64,000 nucleotides of DNA from positions 279,639-343,638 of the forward strand of contig NZ_JAHTMR010000003.1 in NCBI RefSeq assembly GCF_019200975.1, in the 5' to 3' direction. Made by a program: the position numbers and the translations under genes. A model generated the notes under the pieces. It was not told the DNA's origin. It did no database searches and saw nothing but the letters and a program-made list of their open reading frames with translations. This document shows, piece after piece, positions 57,324-64,000 of this stretch (within the stretch, counting starts at the first letter, position 1; each line of letters starts with the position of its first letter). Source of the DNA: Pseudomonas sp. PD9R. Lineage in GTDB: Bacteria; Pseudomonadota; Gammaproteobacteria; Pseudomonadales; Pseudomonadaceae.

Positions 57324-59599
57324 GCTACAGCATCGCCGTGCGGGCGCTGTGTGAATTCACCGCCAAGGTCGGTGACCTCGACTTGCGCTTCACTCCGTCG
57401 CCGACCGCGCTGGAGGGCATTGTCGGGCATCGCACGGTGGCATCCCGGCGTAGCGAGGGCTACCAGAGCGAAGTCGCGCTCGAAGGCCTCTATCAAAGCC
57501 TGAAGGTAAAGGGCAGGGCGGATGGCTACGATCCCGCGCAAAACTGTCTGGAAGAAGTCAAAACCTACCGTGGCGATTTGAGCAAGCAACCCGCGAACCA
57601 TCGACAGTTGCATTGGGCTCAAGCGAAAATCTACGGTTGGTTGATGTGTCAGAAACTGGAACTTGCGCAGATCAATCTGGCGTTGGTGTATTTCGACATC
57701 GTCAGCGAAAAGGAAACCTGCCTGGTTGAGGCCTTCAGCGCCGCGCAATTGAAGCCGTTCTTCGAAGAGCATTGCGCGCGATTTCTGCACTGGGCCGAGC
57801 AGGAAATGGCCCATCGCCAAGCGCGTAATCAAGCGGCGCAGCAGTTGGCGTTTCCCCATGCCGACTTTCGCCCGGGGCAGCGTCATCTGGCCGAGTCTGT
57901 GTTCAAGGCCGTGGCTACCGGCCGTTGCATGATGGCGCAGGCGCCGACGGGGATTGGCAAAACCGTCGGCACGCTGTTCCCGATGCTCAAGGCGCTGGCG
58001 CCGCAGCAGTTGGACAAGGTGTTCTTCCTCACCGCGAAAACCCCGGGACGCAAACTCGCCCTGGACGCCGCACAGGTGATCCTTGAGAGCGCCGCTGCAC
58101 CGCCGTTGCGGATTCTGGAGATGATCGCCAGGGACAAGGCCTGCGAGCATCCGGACAAGGCGTGTCACGGCGAATCCTGCCCGTTGGCCCAGGGTTTCTA
58201 TGACCGATTGCCAGCGGCACGCCAGGCCGCCAGTGAACTGAACCTGCTGGATCAGAGCGCAGTGCGCCAAGTGGCGCTGGAACACGCGATATGCCCGTAT
58301 TACCTGAGTCAGGAGATGGCCCGCTGGGCTGACGTAGTGGTTGCCGACTACAACTACTATTTCGACTTCAGCGCCTTGCTGTTCGGCTTGGCCCAGGCCA
58401 ATAACTGGAAAGTCGCGGTGTTGGTTGACGAAGCCCACAATCTGGTGGAACGAGGCCGTCAGATGTACAGCGCCACCCTCGATCAAGGCACCTTCAACGG
58501 CGTACGAAAAGCCGCCCCGGAAGCGTTGAAAAAGCCTTTGCAACGGGTCAATCGTGAGTGGAATGCCCTGCATAACCTGCAATTGGGTGCATACCAGGCG
58601 TATGACAAGGCCCCGGAAAAACTGCTCCAGGCGTTGTCATCCTGCAGCGCCAGCATCGGTGATTACCTGAACGATCATCCGCAAGGCCTGGACAGCGCGT
58701 TGCAGGGTTTCTATTTCGACATGCTGCAGTTCTGCCGGGTGGCCGAGCTCTTCGACGAGCAGTTTCTGTTCGACATCAGCAAACGCGACCTTGAACGCAA
58801 GCAAAACCTCTCGCAGTTGTGCCTGCGCAACGTCGTGCCTGCCGGTTTTATCGGTCCACGCCTGACGGCTGCGCGCAGCACCGTACTGTTTTCAGCGACC
58901 CTCAGCCCTCGCCACTACTACGCCGACTTGCTGGGTACGCCAGCCAATACGGTCTGCATCGACGTTGAATCGCCCTTTCATGCCGACCAGCTGCAAGTGC
59001 ACATCGTCAACCAGATCTCCACCCGGTTCGTCCACCGCCAGGCATCCCTCGGGCCCATTGTCGAGCTGATCGCCAACCAGTTCAGTCAGCGTCCGGGCAA
59101 CTACCTGGCCTTTTTTAGCAGTTTCGATTATCTGCAGCAAGTGGCGCAGTTGCTGGCCGAGCGGCACCCGCAGATCATTCTGTGGACCCAGTCGCGAGGC
59201 ATGGCCGAAGCGCAGCGCCAGCAGTTTCTCGACCAATTTGCCGAAGGCGGACAAGGTGTCGGTTTTGCAGTGCTGGGCGGTGCGTTTGGCGAAGGCATCG
59301 ATTTGCCAGGTGCGCGGTTGATTGGCGCGTTCATCGCCACCCTCGGGCTGGCACAACTCAATCCGGTCAACGAACAGTTAAAGCGGCGTATGGCCGCAAT
59401 TTTCGGCGCGGGTTACGACTACACCTATCTGTTTCCCGGTGTGCAAAAGGTGGTGCAGGCTGCCGGTCGGGTGATTCGCACCCAACAGGACCAAGGGGTG
59501 GTGATGCTGATTGATGACCGGTTTGGCGAGAGCAAGGTCAAGCAACTGTTGCCGCGCTGGTGGTCAATTGCACCTGCGTTTTTTCGTTCTGGTGAGTAG
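57320..59599 (+). CDS. Nuclease-domain / XPD-DinG-type Fe-S helicase fusion
   Basis: A 759-residue protein. I place the start at TTG 57320, which overlaps the FAN1 stop as TTGA and has GGAG 8 bases upstream. The N-terminal 200 residues hold a RecB/Cas4-like nuclease: KVKGRADGYD and EEVKTYRGD (near residues 70-85) give the D and E-x-K core. Then comes an SF2 helicase: Walker A QAPTGIGKT (about 210), four cysteines in KACEHPDKACHGESCP and HAICPYYL that would ligate a 4Fe-4S cluster, VLVDEAHNLVERG (about 370), and the C-terminal FGEGIDLPGARL and AAGRVIRTQQDQ. It resembles DinG/XPD 5'-3' helicases and likely works with FAN1 on crosslinks. Confidence 0.88.
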   Translation: MSYSIAVRALCEFTAKVGDLDLRFTPSPTALEGIVGHRTVASRRSEGYQSEVALEGLYQSLKVKGRADGYDPAQNCLEEVKTYRGDLSKQPANHRQLHWAQAKIYGWLMCQKLELAQINLALVYFDIVSEKETCLVEAFSAAQLKPFFEEHCARFLHWAEQEMAHRQARNQAAQQLAFPHADFRPGQRHLAESVFKAVATGRCMMAQAPTGIGKTVGTLFPMLKALAPQQLDKVFFLTAKTPGRKLALDAAQVILESAAAPPLRILEMIARDKACEHPDKACHGESCPLAQGFYDRLPAARQAASELNLLDQSAVRQVALEHAICPYYLSQEMARWADVVVADYNYYFDFSALLFGLAQANNWKVAVLVDEAHNLVERGRQMYSATLDQGTFNGVRKAAPEALKKPLQRVNREWNALHNLQLGAYQAYDKAPEKLLQALSSCSASIGDYLNDHPQGLDSALQGFYFDMLQFCRVAELFDEQFLFDISKRDLERKQNLSQLCLRNVVPAGFIGPRLTAARSTVLFSATLSPRHYYADLLGTPANTVCIDVESPFHADQLQVHIVNQISTRFVHRQASLGPIVELIANQFSQRPGNYLAFFSSFDYLQQVAQLLAERHPQIILWTQSRGMAEAQRQQFLDQFAEGGQGVGFAVLGGAFGEGIDLPGARLIGAFIATLGLAQLNPVNEQLKRRMAAIFGAGYDYTYLFPGVQKVVQAAGRVIRTQQDQGVVMLIDDRFGESKVKQLLPRWWSIAPAFFRSGE

Positions 59600-59726
59600 G
59601 ATTTATTACCTTAAAAAACATAGACATACCTTGATGCAAACGCCTGTTTGATCAATCGGCTAAAGCACACTTTATTCAAAGGGCAGGTTCGCATTTGCAG
59701 TCGCTTCTTTGATAAGGAAATCAGCT

Positions 59727-60629
59727 ATGTCAGACATCACCGAATACGTTTATACCCCGCAGGACATCACCAAGGCGTTCGATGAAATCGCCATTAGCCT
59801 GTTCAGCAATATTAAAGTCGAGTCGACGCCGAAGTTGTTGGTGACGGCGGGGGTGGAGGGTTCAGGCAAGACTTACTTGCTGGAAAAGAGCCTTCTGCCG
59901 TCGGGTCGTTACGCCAATTACGTTCGACTGTACCTGCCCGAATACCGTGAAAAACATCCGCAGTACGCTGACATGATCAAACTCGGTGTTTTGCATGCCT
60001 ACAAGCATACAGAGGCGTTTGTCCGTGAGCTCTGCGGGAAAATCTTTGCCAATGCGGTTGTACGCAAATGCAACATCATCATGGAGTGCGCATTCGACGA
60101 TATCGGTTTTGCCGGCCTTGCGAAGTTCGCTCCGGGTTACCAACTGGAAGCCCATATCGTCGGCTGTAGCCATGCGTTCGCTCACTTGTCCAGCATCAAA
60201 CGGGCCTTGAGCAGTCTGGAAAAGCAGGAGCTTGAAAGGTTCGTCAGCTATTCGGCGCTTGAGTCGAGCATCAGTAATGCACCAGCCGTGCTTGTTGCGT
60301 TCGAGACCATCGCGAAGACCATGAGCGGCTCACAGGTCTTTTTGTACGAGCGTGGGCTGGGTACGTTGAGCGAGCGAGTGTTACGGGCACATAGCCTCTA
60401 CACCCTGGGTGTCGATGGCGAGCTGACAGTCACCTCAACGCTGGAGCCCTATGCCTACAGTGCTTACGACACCATTCTCACCCGGTATGTCTACTCGATG
60501 CCGGAGCGCGACGAGATGGTCAAGGCATGCCACCTGGCGCTGATCAAAACTGAAAGATTTGCCAAACAGGTCCCGGACTTTGTCTACAACGACCTGTACG
60601 GCTATATCATCAAGTACGTTTACCGCTGA
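59727..60629 (+). CDS. Zeta-toxin-like P-loop kinase
   Basis: A 300-residue protein with a P-loop kinase core. Walker A is GVEGSGKT (residues 42-49), followed by LYLPEYREKHPQY, similar to the zeta/PezT D-x-F-R-x-x-H-P motif, and NIIMECAF, similar to the later glutamate strand. The Asp expected before the aromatic-Arg is replaced by Pro-Glu here, so activity on UDP-N-acetylglucosamine is uncertain. AAGGAAAT precedes the ATG. No epsilon-type antitoxin gene is next to it; the only close neighbour is the hybrid kinase 97 bp downstream. The 127-bp upstream region is AT-rich. Confidence 0.7.
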   Translation: MSDITEYVYTPQDITKAFDEIAISLFSNIKVESTPKLLVTAGVEGSGKTYLLEKSLLPSGRYANYVRLYLPEYREKHPQYADMIKLGVLHAYKHTEAFVRELCGKIFANAVVRKCNIIMECAFDDIGFAGLAKFAPGYQLEAHIVGCSHAFAHLSSIKRALSSLEKQELERFVSYSALESSISNAPAVLVAFETIAKTMSGSQVFLYERGLGTLSERVLRAHSLYTLGVDGELTVTSTLEPYAYSAYDTILTRYVYSMPERDEMVKACHLALIKTERFAKQVPDFVYNDLYGYIIKYVYR

Positions 60630-60726
60630 CACGAAGTCGAGCAAAGAGCTGTAGCTTGAGGTTCTTCGGCTTTCCAAATCAGCGGTTTGTCGCATACTCC
60701 ACAGAAACAATGATGCCGAGGAATCA

Positions 60727-62649
60727 ATGAGCGAAGATCGAAGCAAAGCCAATACCGTCGAGGACAAGCGTTTTCGCCTGTTGATCGATGCGGTGATTGA
60801 CTATGCGATCTACATGATTGATCCCGACGGCATCATCACCAGTTGGAACACCGGCGCCCGGCGTTTCAAGGGGTATGAGGAGGCCGAGATACTCGGTGAG
60901 CATTTTTCGCGTTTCTACACCGACGAAGATCGCCGTGACGGTATGCCCCAACGGGCACTGGATACAGCGATTCGCGAAGGGCGATTCGAGGGGGAAGGCT
61001 GGCGCGTGCGCAAGGACGGCACGCATTTCTGGTCGCATGTAGTGATCGATCCGATTCACGATTCGGCGGGCAAGTTACTTGGGTTTGCCAAGATCACCCG
61101 TGATCTGACTGACCGGAAAATGGCCGAGGAAGTCCTCAAGCAAAGTGAGCAGCAATTTCGCTTGCTGGTGCAAAGCGTCACCGACTACGCGATTTACATG
61201 CTCTCCCCGGATGGGCGTGTCACCAACTGGAATATTGGCGCGCAGCGTATAAAAGGCTATTTGCCTGAAGAAGTCATCGGCCAGCATTTTTCGATGTTTT
61301 ATACCGCTGAAGATAGGGATGCCGGCGAGCCGCAACGAACGTTGAGTGTGGCGACACGTGAGGGCCGATTCGAAAACAAGGGCTGGCGGATGCGCAAGGA
61401 CGGTACGCGATTCCTCGCCCATGTCGTGGTGGACCCGATCTGGGGTGACACCGGGATCTTGCTCGGTTTCGCCAAGATCACCCGTGATATCACCGAAGCA
61501 ACGCAAGCCCAGCAGGCGCTCGAGCAAACTCGCGAAGCGCTGTTCCAGGCGCAGAAAATGCAAGCCATCGGACAGCTCAGCGGGGGGATTGCCCACGATT
61601 TCAACAATTTGCTGACGGTTATCCTGGGCAATCTGGAGATTGTCCGCAAACGCATGGCCGATGACCCGAAAGTCGTCCGTTTGCTGGACAACGCCACCCA
61701 GGGCGCCATGCGCGGTGTCTCACTGACCCAGCGCATGCTGGCCTTTGCCCGACGTCAGGAACTCAAGTCCGAACCTGTCGAGATTCCGACATTGGTACAG
61801 GGAATTTCTGGATTGTTGCGCAGTTCGCTTGGGCCTTCAGTGGTGCTGGAAACCCGTTTTCCACCCCAGCTGGAGCCGGTGATGGCCGACGTCAATCAAC
61901 TTGAGTTGGCTGTGTTGAACCTGGCAACCAACGCCCGTGATGCCATGCCCCATGGTGGAAGAATCGTCGTCAGCGCTCGAACGGAGGAAATCGCCAAGGG
62001 GGGCCGGCCTTCCATGGCTGCAGGTCGCTACGTATGCCTGAGCGTCACCGATACCGGGGAAGGCATGGATGAGGCCACACTGGCGTCAGCGATGGACCCG
62101 TTTTTCACCACTAAAGGGATTGGTAAAGGCACTGGCCTGGGGCTGTCGATGGTCCATGGGTTTATCGAGCAACTGGGCGGAAGATTTTTACTCAAGAGCC
62201 AGAAGGACAAAGGCACCATTGCAGAACTGTGGTTGCCCGTGGCCACGACAGGCTCGGTCGCTGCGCCTGTGGTCGATGAACCCGCCGCGCCGGAAGTCCC
62301 ACGCTTGTGTGTCCTGGTGGTGGATGATGACAGCCTGGTGCTGACCAGCACCTGCCTGTTACTAGAAGACTTGGGCCATAGGGTGATCACGGCGACGTCC
62401 GGAGTCCAGGCGCTGGAACTGTTTGAGGGGCAGCAGGGCATTGACCTGGTCATCACCGACATGGCCATGCCCCAAATGAACGGTGCGCAACTGGCAGACG
62501 CTATCCGCACGCTCGACCCGAACGTGCCGATTGTCCTCGCCACGGGCTATGCCGAACGCCTCGAAGGCTTTGCGGCGGGATTGCCAAGGCTGTCGAAACC
62601 GTTTACCCAGCTCAATCTGGTGGAGATCATTGCTTCTGCAATGAAGTGA
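60727..62649 (+). CDS. PAS-PAS hybrid histidine kinase with receiver
   Basis: A 640-residue soluble kinase. Two PAS domains (about 15-125 and 140-250) share YAIYMIDPDGIITSWNTGA and YAIYMLSPDGRVTNWNIGA, so one is a tandem copy of the other. HisKA has the His in GGIAHDFNNLLTVILGN (about 286), HATPase has NLATNARDAMPHGG and GTGLGLSMVHGF, and the C-terminal receiver has VVDDDSLV, acceptor Asp in LVITDMAMPQMNG (about 575) and Lys in LSKPF (about 623). The start follows GAGGAATCA. Its 3' end overlaps the antiporter gene by 23 bp tail to tail. Confidence 0.92.
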   Translation: MSEDRSKANTVEDKRFRLLIDAVIDYAIYMIDPDGIITSWNTGARRFKGYEEAEILGEHFSRFYTDEDRRDGMPQRALDTAIREGRFEGEGWRVRKDGTHFWSHVVIDPIHDSAGKLLGFAKITRDLTDRKMAEEVLKQSEQQFRLLVQSVTDYAIYMLSPDGRVTNWNIGAQRIKGYLPEEVIGQHFSMFYTAEDRDAGEPQRTLSVATREGRFENKGWRMRKDGTRFLAHVVVDPIWGDTGILLGFAKITRDITEATQAQQALEQTREALFQAQKMQAIGQLSGGIAHDFNNLLTVILGNLEIVRKRMADDPKVVRLLDNATQGAMRGVSLTQRMLAFARRQELKSEPVEIPTLVQGISGLLRSSLGPSVVLETRFPPQLEPVMADVNQLELAVLNLATNARDAMPHGGRIVVSARTEEIAKGGRPSMAAGRYVCLSVTDTGEGMDEATLASAMDPFFTTKGIGKGTGLGLSMVHGFIEQLGGRFLLKSQKDKGTIAELWLPVATTGSVAAPVVDEPAAPEVPRLCVLVVDDDSLVLTSTCLLLEDLGHRVITATSGVQALELFEGQQGIDLVITDMAMPQMNGAQLADAIRTLDPNVPIVLATGYAERLEGFAAGLPRLSKPFTQLNLVEIIASAMK

Positions 62650-63991
62650 GTTGCCGGTTGTGTTGCTCATAACGGGCCAGCATCGGCTGGGTACTGATGC
62701 CGTGCAGCAGAATACTGAGCGCTACGACTGACAATGTGAGATCAGTGCACATAGTCGCTACCGACGCGCCGATGTCATGGTTCAAGGCGTAGAACAGGTA
62801 ATAAAAACTACCGATGCCGCGAATCCCGAACCAGCCGATCAACAGCCGTTGCGGGCCGTTGAGCAGACTGCCCCACGGCATAAGCCCGACACAGAGAGGG
62901 CGAATGACGCAGAACAAGACCAACGCCACCACCAGCGCACGCCAGTCCCAGTGGCCGACCAACACCACCCCGAGCAAGGTCACCAGAAACACCTCCATGG
63001 CTCGCTCGACAAGACTGCCAAAGGACAGCATGTCGCCCATCATGATCCCCGCCGCGACTTGTGTGTCCTCCAGATTTTCCACATCGCCATGTACAGCAGC
63101 TTCCGGTTCGACATTCTGGTGACCGACCACCGGTTGCACCAAATGCTCTGCCGGAGTTTGCGAATCTCCGGTTGATTTGACTTCGGCACGGCGCAATCCA
63201 AGAGCCGCGGCAAATACTGAGAGAAAACCATAGCCATGAACCGATTCCGCCGCGACATAAGCCAGCGCAATCAAGGCGAAGGTCAGGTAATCATTGGGGG
63301 AGAGTGTGCTGTCGGCATTGCGGATACGCATCGACAAGGTCAAACGGCCAATCCCACGACCCATGCCATAGCCAATCAACAAACCTGCTGGCACTGCCCA
63401 CAACAGACGCTTGAGCGCCCAGTCGTCGAGCCAGGCGCTGGATGAACCATCGCCTTGCTGCAGAAACAGCAAACCGAGGATGACAAATGGAAACGCGATG
63501 CCGTCATTCAGACCGGCTTCACCGGAGAGCCCGAAACGAACCGGGTCGGCATCCTTGGCGTCGTTGACTTGCACCAGTGACGCCAACACCGGATCAGTAG
63601 GCGCCAGGATTGCGCCGATCAGCAGCGACGGCGCCCACGCCAGTCCGAAAGCAAAATGCAGCAACAGGCATACGCCGGTGATGGTCAACAGCATCACCGG
63701 ACCTGCCAAGCCGAATGCGACGCGCCACTTGCGATCCTTGAGTGGCAGCCGCAACTTGAGCCCACAGACAAACAACGAAAAAAGCACCGCGACTTCCGTC
63801 AGGTGCTCCATCCAGCCCGCTGCATCCTTTAGATCCAGCCTGAGCCAACCCAGGCCCGCCGGACCAATGGCCACCCCGAGCATCAAGCAAACGGCCGAGG
63901 TCGTCACCGGCATCCAGCGCAAATACGACGATGTGAGTGCCAGCGCCAGCAATACGGCACCCAGCACCGCCACCCAGATAGTGAAGCTCAT
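62627..63991 (-). CDS. CPA1-type cation/proton antiporter
   Basis: A 454-residue inner-membrane antiporter with about twelve helices. The core signature GAILAPTDPVLASLVQV and GLSGEAGLNDGIAFPFVIL, with the ion-binding Asp residues in TDP and LND, is typical of Na+/H+ or K+/H+ exchangers. A long loop (about 280-325) separates the last helices. The start at 63991 leaves only 9 bases to the window edge, so the promoter is outside. It converges on the hybrid kinase with 23 bp of overlap. Confidence 0.9.
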   Translation of the reverse strand: MSFTIWVAVLGAVLLALALTSSYLRWMPVTTSAVCLMLGVAIGPAGLGWLRLDLKDAAGWMEHLTEVAVLFSLFVCGLKLRLPLKDRKWRVAFGLAGPVMLLTITGVCLLLHFAFGLAWAPSLLIGAILAPTDPVLASLVQVNDAKDADPVRFGLSGEAGLNDGIAFPFVILGLLFLQQGDGSSSAWLDDWALKRLLWAVPAGLLIGYGMGRGIGRLTLSMRIRNADSTLSPNDYLTFALIALAYVAAESVHGYGFLSVFAAALGLRRAEVKSTGDSQTPAEHLVQPVVGHQNVEPEAAVHGDVENLEDTQVAAGIMMGDMLSFGSLVERAMEVFLVTLLGVVLVGHWDWRALVVALVLFCVIRPLCVGLMPWGSLLNGPQRLLIGWFGIRGIGSFYYLFYALNHDIGASVATMCTDLTLSVVALSILLHGISTQPMLARYEQHNRQLTSLQKQ

Positions 63992-64000
63992 GGCCTCGGG

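Noticed and set aside
59600..59726. An epsilon-type antitoxin gene before the zeta-like gene
   Set aside because: The 127-bp gap has no open frame long enough, and the only neighbours are the helicase and the hybrid kinase.

Overview
The window is a GC-rich chromosomal segment of a Pseudomonas, most likely of the P. fluorescens group. The basis is the mannitol/arabitol operon mtlEFGKDYZ with mtlR, a mexS / mexT-mexE-mexF-oprN locus in P. aeruginosa-like order, DUF1652 and DUF2790 genes, and about a dozen Pseudomonas REP/BIME palindromes (core like TGTAGGAGCTGCCGAAGG joined to CTGCGATCTTTTGATC). No rRNA, tRNA, insertion sequence, prophage or CRISPR array was seen. This is inference from the sequence alone; no database search was run.

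Layout. 1-5.1 kb: the 3' end of a RimK-like ATP-grasp gene, a CorA-type transporter, a catalytic-domain-only threonine dehydratase, ecotin and three small Pseudomonas genes. 5.1-14.9 kb: the mannitol operon on the minus strand, in transcription order mtlR, mtlE, F, G, K, D, Y, Z, with REP palindromes at several gene junctions. It takes up polyols by an ABC importer, oxidises mannitol or arabitol with MtlD, and phosphorylates the products with MtlY (xylulose) and MtlZ (fructose). 14.9-17.2 kb: a PI-PLC-like protein and a glycosyltransferase. 17.3-27.7 kb: a dense signalling island with a CHASE3-GAF hybrid kinase carrying three receivers, CheR, a CheB catalytic domain, a receiver-kinase, two single receivers, a second hybrid kinase and a double-domain KaiC-like ATPase. 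No chemoreceptor, CheA or CheW is present. 27.9-32.5 kb: a TPR protein and a FUSC / DUF1656 / HlyD efflux set. 32.6-41.1 kb: oprN, mexF, mexE, mexT (minus) and mexS (plus), with two candidate MexT boxes. 41.2-46.3 kb: an uncharacterised 489-residue protein next to a MocR-type regulator, then pgm. 46.4-50.4 kb: pirin, a divergent UvrD-like helicase and a second DUF1652 gene. 50.5-54.4 kb: a SnoaL-AraC fusion regulator, FAD amine oxidase, cupin and PotF-like binding protein, which look like a polyamine module. 54.4-55.5 kb: an LprI/MliC-like two-domain protein and a YgdI-type lipoprotein. 55.6-59.6 kb: a FAN1-type nuclease translationally coupled to a nuclease-XPD/DinG helicase fusion. 59.7-64 kb: a zeta-toxin-like kinase without a visible antitoxin, a PAS-PAS hybrid kinase and a CPA1 antiporter.

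The least understood parts are the CheR/CheB/KaiC phosphorelay island, the 489-residue protein with its MocR partner, the zeta-like protein next to a hybrid kinase, and the FAN1 plus nuclease-helicase pair.
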